A stretch of 64,000 nt of DNA from Rikenella sp031549665 (GTDB lineage: Bacteria; Bacteroidota; Bacteroidia; Bacteroidales; Rikenellaceae), in the NCBI GenBank assembly GCA_031549665.1, contig JAVBPJ010000008.1, forward strand, positions 23,881 through 87,880. Reading direction: 5' to 3'. This document shows positions 16,026 through 25,755 of the stretch, piece after piece. The position numbers were made by a program, and so were the translations under genes. Below the pieces are notes generated by a model. That model was not told where the DNA came from and did not search any database. It saw only the letters and a program-made list of their open reading frames with translations. Each line of letters begins with the position of its first letter. Positions within the stretch are counted from its first letter, which is position 1.

Positions 16026-18629
16026 ATGAACGCTTCGGAAATTCGCCAGCAGTTTCTCGATTTTTTCCAACAAAAACAACACACGATCGTCCCCTCGGCG
16101 CCGATGGTGGTCAAGAACGACCCCACGCTGATGTTCACCAACGCGGGGATGAATCAGTTCAAAGACCTTTTTCTGGGCAACCAGCCCATTGTCCATCCGC
16201 GCGTGGCCGACACCCAAAAATGCCTGCGGGTGAGCGGCAAACACAACGACCTGGAAGAGGTGGGCCACGACACCTACCACCACACCATGTTCGAGATGCT
16301 GGGCAACTGGAGCTTCGGCGACTACTTCAAGAAGGAGGCGATCGCCTGGGCCTGGGAGCTGCTCACCGAACGCTACAAGCTCGATCCGGGCCGCATCTAC
16401 GCCACCTATTTCGAAGGGAGCGCCGAGGACGGCACCGCCCGCGACGACGAAGCTTACGCCCTGTGGAGCCAATACCTGCCCGCCGAGCGGATCCTGCCCG
16501 GCAACAAGAAAGACAACTTTTGGGAGATGGGCGACACCGGCCCCTGCGGCCCCTGCAGCGAAATCCACTTCGACCTGCGCGACCAGCCGGAGCGCGACCA
16601 GGTGGACGGCGCCTCGCTTGTGAACCACGACCACCCGCAGGTGATCGAAATCTGGAACCTGGTGTTCATGCAGTTCAACCGCAAGGCCAACGGTTCGCTG
16701 GAGGCGCTGCCCGCCCAGCACGTCGACACCGGCATGGGCTTCGAGCGGTTGTGCATGGTGATCCAGGGCAAAAAAAGCAACTACGACACCGACGTTTTTC
16801 AACCCCTGCTGGCCAAGATCGCCGAGTTGGCCGGAAAGCCCTACGGCTCCGACCCCAAACAGGACATCGCCATGCGCGTGATCGCCGACCACCTGCGGGC
16901 CATCGCCTTTTCGATCGCCGACGGTCAACTGCCCTCGAACGTCAGGGCGGGCTACGTCATCCGCCGCATCCTGCGCCGCGCCGTGCGGTACGGTTACACC
17001 TACCTCGGCTTTACCGAACCCTTTATCTGCCGCCTGGTTCCCACGCTGGCCGGACAGATGGGGGGCCAGTTCCCCGAGCTGCGGGCGCAACAAACCCTGA
17101 TCGAAAAGGTGATCGCCGAAGAGGAGGCCTCGTTCCTGCGCACCCTCTCGACCGGCATCAACCTGTTGGAGTCGATCATCAAAAAGTCGGGCGGCACCAT
17201 CAGCGGCGTCGACGCCTTTACCCTGTACGACACCTTCGGATTCCCGATCGACCTCACCCAGTTGATCGCCTCGGAGCAGGGCGTGCAGGTCGATTTCGAA
17301 GCCTTTGAACGGGAGCTTGAAGCACAGAAAAATCGTTCGCGCAACGCCTCGGCCGTCGAAACCGACGACTGGGTGGAGCTGTTACCCATCGAACAGAGCC
17401 AGTTTGTGGGCTACGACCACACCCGCTATCCGGTCCGCATTGCCCGCTACCGCCGCGTAACCAGCAAGAACAAAACCCACTACCAACTGGTGTTCGACCA
17501 CACCCCCTTCTACGGCAACTCGGGGGGGCAGGTGGGCGATTCGGGAACGCTCGAAACGGCCGGCCAACAGGTCGCCATCACCGACACCCTGAAGGAGAAC
17601 AACCTCACCATCCACCTGGTCGATAGCCTGCCCGCCGACCCGACCGCCGAATTCACCGCCGTGGTCGACCTTGAAAAACGCCGCGCCACCGAGGCCAACC
17701 ACACCGCCACCCACCTGATGCACCACGCCCTGCGCGAGGTGCTGGGATCGCACGTCGAGCAGAAGGGGTCGCTGGTAACGCCCGACTACCTGCGTTTCGA
17801 CTTCTCGCACTTCCAAAAGGTAACCGACGGCGAGCTGCGCCAGGTGGAGCGGCTGGTCAACCGGGCCGTCCGCGCCAACACCCCGCGCCACGAAGAACGC
17901 GCCATCCCCATCGAACAGGCCCAACAGGCCGGGGCCATGATGCTGTTCGGCGAAAAATACGGCGACAGCGTGCGGATGATCCAGTACGGCGAGTCGGTGG
18001 AACTGTGCGGAGGCACCCACGTCGAAGCCACGGGGATGATCGGCCTGTTCCGGATCGTTTCCGAAGGGTCGAGCGCCGCCGGCATCCGCCGCATCGAAGC
18101 CATCACGGGAGCCGCCGCCGAAGAGCAGTCCTACTTCATGACCGACGCTTTCAACGAACTGCGCCGCGCCATGGGCACCGACCAATTCATGCAGGCGGTG
18201 CAGAAGCTCAGCGAAGAGAACGCCGAAACCCTCAAACAGCTCGAAGAACTCCGCAAGGAGCGCGACAAAACGATCGTCGCCAAGCTGCTGGCCGAAGCCG
18301 TACCCTGCCAACAGGGGCGCGTGCTTGCGCACCGCCTCGACCTGGTGGGCGAATCCATCAAATACATTGCCCAGGAGCTGCGCGCCAACCACCCCGACCT
18401 CGCCGTGGTGCTGGGAAGCAGCTTCGGCGACAAGCCCACCCTCACCGTTGCCCTGGGCGACGACTGGGTGAAGGCGGGACGCAAAGCCGGCGACATCGTG
18501 CGCGAAGCCGCCAAAGCCATCGAAGGAGGCGGGGGCGGACAACCCCACTACGCCACCGCCGGAGGCAAAAACGCCGAAGGGCTGGGCGCCGCCATCGAGG
18601 CCGCCCGGCAGCTCATCGCCGGAAACTAA
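16026..18629 (+). CDS. alaS: Alanine-tRNA ligase
   Basis: An 867-residue class II synthetase charging tRNA-Ala. It has the N-terminal aminoacylation domain (starting ASEIRQQFLDFF, with TNAGMNQFKD), an editing domain with the zinc-type motif HTATHLMHH near residue 558 and CGGTH at 661, and a C-terminal DHHA1-like domain rich in GGGGG. Length is normal. It has its own promoter and is followed by a long perfect palindrome, so it is probably monocistronic. Confidence 0.97.
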   Translation: MNASEIRQQFLDFFQQKQHTIVPSAPMVVKNDPTLMFTNAGMNQFKDLFLGNQPIVHPRVADTQKCLRVSGKHNDLEEVGHDTYHHTMFEMLGNWSFGDYFKKEAIAWAWELLTERYKLDPGRIYATYFEGSAEDGTARDDEAYALWSQYLPAERILPGNKKDNFWEMGDTGPCGPCSEIHFDLRDQPERDQVDGASLVNHDHPQVIEIWNLVFMQFNRKANGSLEALPAQHVDTGMGFERLCMVIQGKKSNYDTDVFQPLLAKIAELAGKPYGSDPKQDIAMRVIADHLRAIAFSIADGQLPSNVRAGYVIRRILRRAVRYGYTYLGFTEPFICRLVPTLAGQMGGQFPELRAQQTLIEKVIAEEEASFLRTLSTGINLLESIIKKSGGTISGVDAFTLYDTFGFPIDLTQLIASEQGVQVDFEAFERELEAQKNRSRNASAVETDDWVELLPIEQSQFVGYDHTRYPVRIARYRRVTSKNKTHYQLVFDHTPFYGNSGGQVGDSGTLETAGQQVAITDTLKENNLTIHLVDSLPADPTAEFTAVVDLEKRRATEANHTATHLMHHALREVLGSHVEQKGSLVTPDYLRFDFSHFQKVTDGELRQVERLVNRAVRANTPRHEERAIPIEQAQQAGAMMLFGEKYGDSVRMIQYGESVELCGGTHVEATGMIGLFRIVSEGSSAAGIRRIEAITGAAAEEQSYFMTDAFNELRRAMGTDQFMQAVQKLSEENAETLKQLEELRKERDKTIVAKLLAEAVPCQQGRVLAHRLDLVGESIKYIAQELRANHPDLAVVLGSSFGDKPTLTVALGDDWVKAGRKAGDIVREAAKAIEGGGGGQPHYATAGGKNAEGLGAAIEAARQLIAGN

Positions 18630-18670
18630 TTTTCAGCGGGGGGCGCCGTCAGACTCCCTCCGTCCATGCC

Positions 18671-18704
18671 ATCGGGGCCTCTCCTTGCAAGGAGAGGCCC
18701 CGAT
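18671..18704. terminator. 34-bp perfect palindrome after alaS
   Basis: The arms ATCGGGGCCTCTCC and GGAGAGGCCCCGAT enclose TTGCAA, itself palindromic, so all 34 bp read the same on both strands. It lies between the ends of convergent alaS and trxB and is a strong bidirectional terminator candidate, though the following bases (CGTATTATAC) give no U-run. Confidence 0.6.
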
Positions 18705-18779
18705 CGTATTATACAACAGTCATTGTCCGGAAAGCATGAAAGGGCGACAGCCCCCTCAATCCCGCCAATCCGGCGGAGG

Positions 18780-19709
<930 letters not shown>

Positions 19710-19756
19710 GGTGTAGTATCGTTGCTTTTGGGAATGTTTTCGCTTTTTTGTTCCGG

Positions 19757-19764
19757 CAAAGTTA
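19757..19764 (-). promoter_or_regulatory. -7 element TAACTTTG for trxB
   Basis: Reverse complement of CAAAGTTA. One base separates it from the plus-strand box TACTTTTG at 19766. Confidence 0.6.
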
Positions 19765-19765
19765 A

Positions 19766-19773
19766 TACTTTTG
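19766..19773 (+). promoter_or_regulatory. -7 element TACTTTTG for M23 lipoprotein
   Basis: A consensus match. The predicted start near 19776-19777 is immediately before the GTG start codon at 19778, implying an essentially leaderless mRNA. Confidence 0.6.
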
Positions 19774-19777
19774 TGGT

Positions 19778-20941
19778 GTGAAAACGAACCAGATACACCT
19801 CTTCGGCGGGATTCTTCTGACCGCCGCGCTGATCGGCTGTTCGCCCCGCCTTGCTCCGGTATCCACTTCGGGCGTACCGGGAGGGAAAGACTCTTTCCGG
19901 AATTACACCCAATCGACCGTCCCCACCCCGCTCCGGAACACCGGGCCGGAAGACGATCGTGATGCCGCCTGGAAAGCCCTCCGCGAAGGCGCTGCGCCCG
20001 CCGCCGAAACCCCCGCCCCGGCGGCCAACCCGACTGCGGCGCAACCGACGGCCCCCGCCGTCGTCGGATACGAGGAGGCGGGTTGCGACGACGAACCGGC
20101 CGCCGCCCCCATCAGCCACACTTTCCGGGGCAACGAGACCGAACACGTCAAGTTCTCCTACTACACTCCTTTTGCGGGAAACGGCAACCAATTCAGCGTG
20201 GTGTTGGCCGACCAGACCTTCTGCTACCCCTATCCGGGCAAGTTCCTCTCCCCCTACGGGCCGCGGGGACGCAGTTTCCACGCGGGGGTCGACATCAAAG
20301 CCCGGCCGAACGACACCATCCGCGCCGCCTTTGCCGGCACCGTGCGCCTGTCGCGCGCCTACTACGCCTACGGCAACTGCGTGGTAGTGCGGCACGACAA
20401 CGGACTGGAAACCCTTTACGGCCACAACTCGCGCAACCTGGTGCGGGTGGGCGACCAGGTAAAGGCCGGTTCGCCCCTGGCGCTGGCCGGACGTACCGGA
20501 CGGGCCACCACCGAACACTGCCATTTCGAGGTGCGCATCCAGGGACAACACATCAATCCGGCCCTGCTGCTCGACTGCCAGAACCAATGCCTGCGGCCGG
20601 GCACGCTGGTGGTAACCCGCAGCGGCGACCGCATCACCGCCTCGAACCGCTCGGCCAGCCTCGACGGCGCTCCCGCTTCGAAACCCCTTTACGTGGCCGC
20701 CAGCGAACCCGTTGCCGCCACCCCCGCGGCGAAACCTTCGGCAACGGCCGCCAAGTCCGCCGCAAAACCGGCCGCGAAGCCCGCCGCAGCCGGCTCGTCC
20801 AACATCCACACCGTGGTGAGCGGCGACACGCTCACCTCCATCGCCCGCCGCTACGGCACCACCATCGAAAAGCTGTGCCAGCTCAATCAGATCGGCCGCG
20901 ACGACATCCTGTCGCTGGGCAAGAAACTAAGAGTACGCTAA
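19778..20941 (+). CDS. M23 (LytM) peptidase lipoprotein with C-terminal LysM
   Basis: A 387-residue outer-envelope lipoprotein: signal peptide with lipobox ALIGC (Cys21), a proline/alanine-rich tether (about 70-100), an M23 domain (about 155-265) with HAGVD (His168, Asp172) and EHCHFEV (His247, His249), an Ala/Lys/Pro linker (311-340) and one LysM repeat (343-386) for glycan binding. This resembles NlpD/EnvC-type division hydrolases or activators, but the zinc ligands are kept, so it could be catalytic. GTG at 19778 is the only usable start: an in-frame TAA lies 15 bp upstream. Confidence 0.88.
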   Translation: MKTNQIHLFGGILLTAALIGCSPRLAPVSTSGVPGGKDSFRNYTQSTVPTPLRNTGPEDDRDAAWKALREGAAPAAETPAPAANPTAAQPTAPAVVGYEEAGCDDEPAAAPISHTFRGNETEHVKFSYYTPFAGNGNQFSVVLADQTFCYPYPGKFLSPYGPRGRSFHAGVDIKARPNDTIRAAFAGTVRLSRAYYAYGNCVVVRHDNGLETLYGHNSRNLVRVGDQVKAGSPLALAGRTGRATTEHCHFEVRIQGQHINPALLLDCQNQCLRPGTLVVTRSGDRITASNRSASLDGAPASKPLYVAASEPVAATPAAKPSATAAKSAAKPAAKPAAAGSSNIHTVVSGDTLTSIARRYGTTIEKLCQLNQIGRDDILSLGKKLRVR

Positions 20942-20968
20942 GGCGGCACAGCGGGTCGTTTATTTGCT

Positions 20969-20976
20969 TACCTTTG
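20969..20976 (+). promoter_or_regulatory. -7 element TACCTTTG for moxR-bat operon
   Basis: An exact consensus match. The predicted start near 20980 gives a leader of about 38 nt before the moxR ATG at 21018. Confidence 0.6.
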
Positions 20977-21017
20977 TGAGTCGAACCATACTAGAATCCT
21001 AACGCAACGCATCCCCT

Positions 21018-22016
21018 ATGAGCGAAACCGTAAACATCAAGGAACTGAACGAACGGATCGAAAAGCAGAGCGCCTTTGTGAGCCTGCTCGAAACCGAAAT
21101 GGGCAAAGTGATCGTCGGACAAAAACACCTGGTGGAGAGTCTGCTGATCGGTCTGCTGTCAGACGGGCACATCCTGCTGGAAGGAGTTCCCGGACTGGCC
21201 AAGACCCTTGCCATCAACACGCTGGCCGACGCCATCGACGCCAAATTCGCCCGCATCCAATTCACCCCCGACCTGCTACCGGCCGACCTGACCGGAACGA
21301 TGATCTACAGCCAAAAGAAAGAAGAGTTCACCGTCAAGCTGGGCCCCATCTTCGCCAACTTTATCCTGGCCGACGAAATCAACCGCTCGCCCGCCAAGGT
21401 GCAGTCAGCCCTGCTCGAAGCCATGCAGGAGCATCAGGTAACCCTGGGCGAGAAGACCCACCCGCTGCCCGCGCCTTTCCTGGTAATGGCCACCCAAAAC
21501 CCCATCGAACAGGAGGGGACCTACCCCCTGCCCGAAGCGCAGGTCGACCGTTTTATGCTCAAAGTGAAGATCACCTACCCCAAAAAAGAGGAGGAGAAAC
21601 TGATCATCCGCCAGAACATGCTGGGCGACCGCTTTCCGAAAGCCCAAAAGGTGGTTACCCCCGAACAGATCATCGAAGCCCGCAAGGTAGTGAACGAGGT
21701 CTACATGGACGAAAAGATCGAACGTTACATCGTCGACATCGTTTTCGCCACCCGCGAACCGGAGAGCTACGGACTGGGCCGCCTGTCGAACCTGATCGGG
21801 TACGGCTGTTCGCCCCGCGCCTCGATCGCGCTGGCCAAAGCCTCCAAAGCCTACGCCTTTATCAAGCGGCGCGGCTACGTGATCCCCGAGGACGTGCGGG
21901 CCGTCTGTCCCGACGTGATGCGCCACCGGATCGGCCTGACCTACGAAGCCGAAGCCGAGAACGTTACCTCGGAAGACATCATCACCGAAATCCTGAACAC
22001 CGTCGAAGTTCCTTAA
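21018..22016 (+). CDS. MoxR family AAA+ ATPase (first gene of bat operon)
   Basis: A 332-residue AAA+ ATPase with Walker A GVPGLAKT (56-63), Walker B ILADEINR and the sensor segment MATQNPIEQEGTYPLPEAQ. MoxR ATPases act as chaperones that load or remodel partner proteins bearing von Willebrand A domains. Here the next gene encodes a DUF58/vWA-like protein and further vWA genes follow, the classic MoxR-Bat arrangement tied to aerotolerance and envelope stress in Bacteroides. It is probably the first gene of an eight-gene transcript running to 29502. Confidence 0.92.
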   Translation: MSETVNIKELNERIEKQSAFVSLLETEMGKVIVGQKHLVESLLIGLLSDGHILLEGVPGLAKTLAINTLADAIDAKFARIQFTPDLLPADLTGTMIYSQKKEEFTVKLGPIFANFILADEINRSPAKVQSALLEAMQEHQVTLGEKTHPLPAPFLVMATQNPIEQEGTYPLPEAQVDRFMLKVKITYPKKEEEKLIIRQNMLGDRFPKAQKVVTPEQIIEARKVVNEVYMDEKIERYIVDIVFATREPESYGLGRLSNLIGYGCSPRASIALAKASKAYAFIKRRGYVIPEDVRAVCPDVMRHRIGLTYEAEAENVTSEDIITEILNTVEVP

Positions 22017-22028
22017 CCGCTCCTTCCA

Positions 22029-22916
22029 ATGGACGAGGACATTCTGAAAAAGGTACGGAAGATCGAGATCAAGACGCGCGGTCTGTCGAACGACATCTTT
22101 GCCGGCAAGTACCACAGCGCCTTCAAGGGGCGCGGTATGGCCTTCAGCGAAGTGCGCGAATACCGCGTGGGCGACGACGTGCGCGACATCGACTGGAACG
22201 TAACGGCACGCAACAGCAAAGCCTATATCAAGGTGTACGAAGAGGAGCGCGAACTCACCATGATGCTGTTGGTGGACGTGAGCGGATCGCGCCTGTTCGG
22301 CACCCGGGAACGCTGGAAAAAGACCCTGGTGACCGAAATTTCGGCCGTGCTGGCCTTTTCGGCCGCACAGAACAACGACAAAATCGGCTGCATCTTCTTT
22401 TCGGACCGCATCGAAAAATACATCCCTCCCAAAAAAGGACGGCAACACGTGCTGCGGATCATCAGCGACCTGATCGAATTCGAACCCGAGGGCCGCGGCA
22501 CCGACATCAACGGCGCGCTGCGTTTTTTTTCGAACGTGGTCAAAAAACGCTGTACCGCTTTCCTGCTGACCGACTTTATGGACACCCAGCGGGTGGATGA
22601 CGGCCTGCAAGTGAGGTTCGAGGAGGCGCTGAAGATCGCCGCATCGCGCCACGACCTGGTGGGACTGCGCATCTACGACCGCCGCGAGGGCGAACTGCCC
22701 AACGTCGGGATCGTCGAACTGCAAGACAATGAACAAGGCACCAAAGCGTGGGTCGACACCGCCTCGCGCCGCGTGCGCGAAGCCTACGCCGACCACTGGA
22801 AACAACTGGGGGGGGCCATCACTTCGGCCCTCGCCAAATGCCGCATCGACCACATAGCCATCGCCACCGACGAAGACTACGTGGCCGCCCTGATCCGACT
22901 TTTCACCCTGCGATAA
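22029..22916 (+). CDS. DUF58 domain protein (vWA-like), bat operon
   Basis: A 295-residue cytosolic protein of the DUF58 family, which almost always accompanies MoxR ATPases. The signature EYRVGDDVRDIDWNVTARNS is at about 44-63, and a MIDAS-like metal site DVSGS is at 83-87. It has no signal peptide or membrane segment. It starts 12 bp after moxR and ends 4 bp before the next gene. The likely role is as the MoxR partner; the biochemical activity is unknown. Confidence 0.88.
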   Translation: MDEDILKKVRKIEIKTRGLSNDIFAGKYHSAFKGRGMAFSEVREYRVGDDVRDIDWNVTARNSKAYIKVYEEERELTMMLLVDVSGSRLFGTRERWKKTLVTEISAVLAFSAAQNNDKIGCIFFSDRIEKYIPPKKGRQHVLRIISDLIEFEPEGRGTDINGALRFFSNVVKKRCTAFLLTDFMDTQRVDDGLQVRFEEALKIAASRHDLVGLRIYDRREGELPNVGIVELQDNEQGTKAWVDTASRRVREAYADHWKQLGGAITSALAKCRIDHIAIATDEDYVAALIRLFTLR

Positions 22917-22920
22917 ACGT

Positions 22921-23883
22921 ATGCTGCGAAACAACCTCCTGCTCGGTTTGATCCTGCTCGGTGCCGGCGCCCTCGCGCGGGCCGCCGAGCCGCCCTCGGT
23001 ATCGGTGCGGTTCGTGCCCGACACCATCCTGATCGGCGATCCCGTGATCCTCGAGATCGACATCCGCAAAGAACTGGGGCAGGAGATCGAACTTCCCCGT
23101 TTCGAAAAAGACCAGCTGACCGACCAGATCGAGATGCTCGGCATCGAGGGGGTCGACACCCTGCGGGCCGAGGGAAAACAGGTGGAACTGCGGGTGAAAT
23201 ACCGACTCACCTGTTTCGACAGCGGCGTACACCGCCTCACCGGATTCCCCGTCGTATACCAGGACGGGAGCCGCCGCGACACCCTGCGCTCGGGCGATTC
23301 GCTGCAACTGGTGGTCCAAACTTTCGAGATCGACACCCTCAAGCAAACCATCGCCGACATCAAGCAACCCCTGCACAAACCCTTCGAGTGGATCGAGATC
23401 AAAGACCAACTGCTGTGGGGAGGCGTCGGCGTGGCCGTGCTTGCCGTGGCCATCTATTTCGCCATTCGCCTGTGGCGCCGCCGCAAACGGAGGGAAGCCC
23501 CCCAACACCGCATTCCGCCGCACGTTCTGGCCATCCGGGCGCTCGAAAAGCTGCACAGCAAAAAGCTGTGGCAAAACGGACGGCCCAAGGAGTACTACTC
23601 GCAACTGGCCGACATTGTGCGGGTGTACATCGAGGGACGCTACGGCGTGAACGCCATGGAGATGACCTCGGATCAGATTCTGGAAGCCCTGGACGGATTC
23701 AACAACGCGCGCCTGCTCGACAAGCTGCGCGAACTGTTCCGGCTGGCCGACCTGGTGAAATTCGCCAAGTTCGCCCCCGATCCCGAAGAGAACGAACAGG
23801 CCTACTTCGACGCCTACTTCTACGTGGAAGAGACCAAAGAGACGATCGATGCGATCGAGGAAGGAGGCCCCAAAAATGCGTAA
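22921..23883 (+). CDS. Membrane protein of bat operon (BatG/DUF4381-like)
   Basis: A 320-residue single-span membrane protein: signal peptide (1-21), beta-rich periplasmic domain (about 24-150), membrane helix (164-185), a basic stop-transfer RRRKRR and a helical cytoplasmic tail (190-320). Position between DUF58 and the TPR gene matches the BatG/DUF4381-like member of MoxR-Bat operons. Its tail may contact MoxR or the vWA proteins. The stop overlaps the next start by 8 bp (ATGCGTAA). Confidence 0.65.
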   Translation: MLRNNLLLGLILLGAGALARAAEPPSVSVRFVPDTILIGDPVILEIDIRKELGQEIELPRFEKDQLTDQIEMLGIEGVDTLRAEGKQVELRVKYRLTCFDSGVHRLTGFPVVYQDGSRRDTLRSGDSLQLVVQTFEIDTLKQTIADIKQPLHKPFEWIEIKDQLLWGGVGVAVLAVAIYFAIRLWRRRKRREAPQHRIPPHVLAIRALEKLHSKKLWQNGRPKEYYSQLADIVRVYIEGRYGVNAMEMTSDQILEALDGFNNARLLDKLRELFRLADLVKFAKFAPDPEENEQAYFDAYFYVEETKETIDAIEEGGPKNA

Positions 23884-24637
23884 CGCCATCGGACTGTTCG
23901 CCCTTGCGCTCGTGCTGAGTCCGCTTTCGGGGGCCGCCCAGCAGGAGAACGCGTTCATCCGCCGGGGGAACGAAGCCTACTCGCGCGGACACTACCCCGA
24001 AGCCGAAGTGGAGTACCGCCGCGCGCTCGAACACAAAATGCAGTCGTACGAAGCCAACTTCAACCTGGCCGACGCCCAGTACAAACAGGAGCGCTACCAG
24101 GACGCCGAAGCGGCCTACCAGAAGCTGACCCAGGACAACAGCAACCCCGCCGCGCAAGCCTCGGCCTTTTACAACCTGGGGAACACCTACTTCAAACAGC
24201 GCAAATTCGACCAGGCGATCGAAGCCTACAAAAATTCGCTGCGGATCAACCCCATGGACCGCGAAGCCAAGTTCAACCTGGCCTACGCCCAAAAGATGAA
24301 AGAGGATCAGCAAAAGGATCAGAACAACGACCAAAACAAGCAGAACCAGAACAACCCCAACCAGCCCCCGCCCGATCCGAAGCAAGACCCGAAACAGGAT
24401 CCCAAACAAGATCCCGATAAGGACAACCAGGATCCGAACAAAGACCCCAACAAAACTCCGGACAAGCAGGACCCGAATAAAAACCCCGACGACCCCAACG
24501 GGCAGCCCCCGCCGCCCTCGAGCGCCGAGAGCCAGCAAATGCTGAACGCCATTCAGGCCGGCGAAGACAACACCCGCAAAAAGGTGGACGCACAGCGCGC
24601 CGCCGTACTCGGCTCGAAGGCCGGAAACCAGTGGTAA
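23876..24637 (+). CDS. BatC-like TPR protein
   Basis: A 253-residue exported protein: signal peptide ending GAAQ, then about three TPR units (24-145, for example AYSRGHYPEAEVEYRRALE and YNLGNTYFKQRKFDQAIEAY). A long low-complexity tail is rich in Gln, Asn, Pro, Asp and Lys with repeats such as DPKQDPKQ (about 150-225). TPR plus charged tail is the BatC pattern. It stands before batA here, not between batB and batD as I recall for Bacteroides. A 116-bp gap with nothing recognisable follows. The start is set by overlap with the upstream stop. Confidence 0.78.
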   Translation: MRNAIGLFALALVLSPLSGAAQQENAFIRRGNEAYSRGHYPEAEVEYRRALEHKMQSYEANFNLADAQYKQERYQDAEAAYQKLTQDNSNPAAQASAFYNLGNTYFKQRKFDQAIEAYKNSLRINPMDREAKFNLAYAQKMKEDQQKDQNNDQNKQNQNNPNQPPPDPKQDPKQDPKQDPDKDNQDPNKDPNKTPDKQDPNKNPDDPNGQPPPPSSAESQQMLNAIQAGEDNTRKKVDAQRAAVLGSKAGNQW

Positions 24638-24753
24638 CCCCGCCGCCGTTTCTTACCTGACCCGCCCACCCGCCGAACCCGCCCGCCGAAACGCTCGAAA
24701 CGCCGACCGAAGAACCGACCCATAAAAGACCCGCACGCACGACCCCCGAAAAG

Positions 24754-25752
24754 ATGACCGATATCGTCCGTTTTGCCAACCCGCACCTGTTTTGGCTGCT
24801 CGCATTGATCCCGCTGATGGTGGGATACTACCTCTACCGTACGCGGCAGGGGCGCGCGGCCATTCACGTTTCGTCGATCGACGGGGTTTCGGGCAACGTA
24901 AAAACCTACCGCTACTGGCTGCGGCACACTCCGCTGGTGTTGCGTTGCCTGGCGGTGGGGCTGATTACGGTGTGCCTGGCCCGTCCGCAGCGCTCCGAAA
25001 GCCACTCGCAGACCGACGCCGAGGGAATCGACATCGTCATTTCGCTCGACATATCGAGTTCGATGCTCGCCCGCGACTTCACCCCCGACCGGCTGGAGGC
25101 GGCCAAAGACGTCGCCTCGAAGTTCATCCTCGACCGCCCCTACGACCGCATCGGGCTGGTGGTCTTTGCCGGAGAAAGTTTCACCCAGTCGCCCCTGACC
25201 ACCGACCACCTGTCGCTCATCAACCTGATGCAACAGGTACACAGCGGCATGATCGACGACGGCACGGCCATCGGCAACGGACTGGCCACGGCCGTCAACC
25301 GGCTCAAGGAGAGCAACTCGCCGGGCAAAGTGGTGATTCTGCTCACCGACGGCGTGAACAACAGCGGCCAGATCGACCCCCGCAGCGCCGCGCAAATCGC
25401 CAAAGAGTACGGAATCCGTGTCTACACCGTCGGCGTGGGCACACAGGGAGTGGCCCCCTACCCCACCCTCAACCCCTGGGGCGGGGTGTCGTTCACCCAG
25501 CAAAAAGTCGAGATCGACGAGGCCATGTTGACCGACATCTCGAAACAGACCGGCGGACGCTACTTCCGGGCCACCGACAACACCAAGCTGGCCGAAATCT
25601 ACGCCGAGATCGACCAGCTGGAAAAGGCCAAGGTCGAGATCGAAAGCTTTACCCGTTACACCGAAGCCTACCACCCGTTCCTGCTGCTGGCCCTGCTGCT
25701 GGGCGTGTGCGAGCTGCTGTGCCGGTACCTGTTCTTACGCCAAATTCCGTAG
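24754..25752 (+). CDS. batA: BatA, von Willebrand A membrane protein
   Basis: A 332-residue membrane protein: hydrophobic segments near 11-27 and 60-76, a vWA domain with the MIDAS motif DISSS (99-103) followed by the VVFAGESFTQSPLT segment, and a C-terminal membrane helix (about 309-328). It is thought to form a metal-dependent protein-binding module facing the periplasm or cytoplasm within the Bat complex. It opens with the same RFAxPxxxWLL pattern as the next gene, its paralogue, which begins 4 bp downstream. Confidence 0.88.
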   Translation: MTDIVRFANPHLFWLLALIPLMVGYYLYRTRQGRAAIHVSSIDGVSGNVKTYRYWLRHTPLVLRCLAVGLITVCLARPQRSESHSQTDAEGIDIVISLDISSSMLARDFTPDRLEAAKDVASKFILDRPYDRIGLVVFAGESFTQSPLTTDHLSLINLMQQVHSGMIDDGTAIGNGLATAVNRLKESNSPGKVVILLTDGVNNSGQIDPRSAAQIAKEYGIRVYTVGVGTQGVAPYPTLNPWGGVSFTQQKVEIDEAMLTDISKQTGGRYFRATDNTKLAEIYAEIDQLEKAKVEIESFTRYTEAYHPFLLLALLLGVCELLCRYLFLRQIP

Positions 25753-25755
25753 ACG

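Noticed and set aside
24638..24753. Possible small gene or promoter in the batC-batA gap
   Set aside because: No reading frame of useful length and no TAnnTTTG match; it is a CCG-rich spacer.
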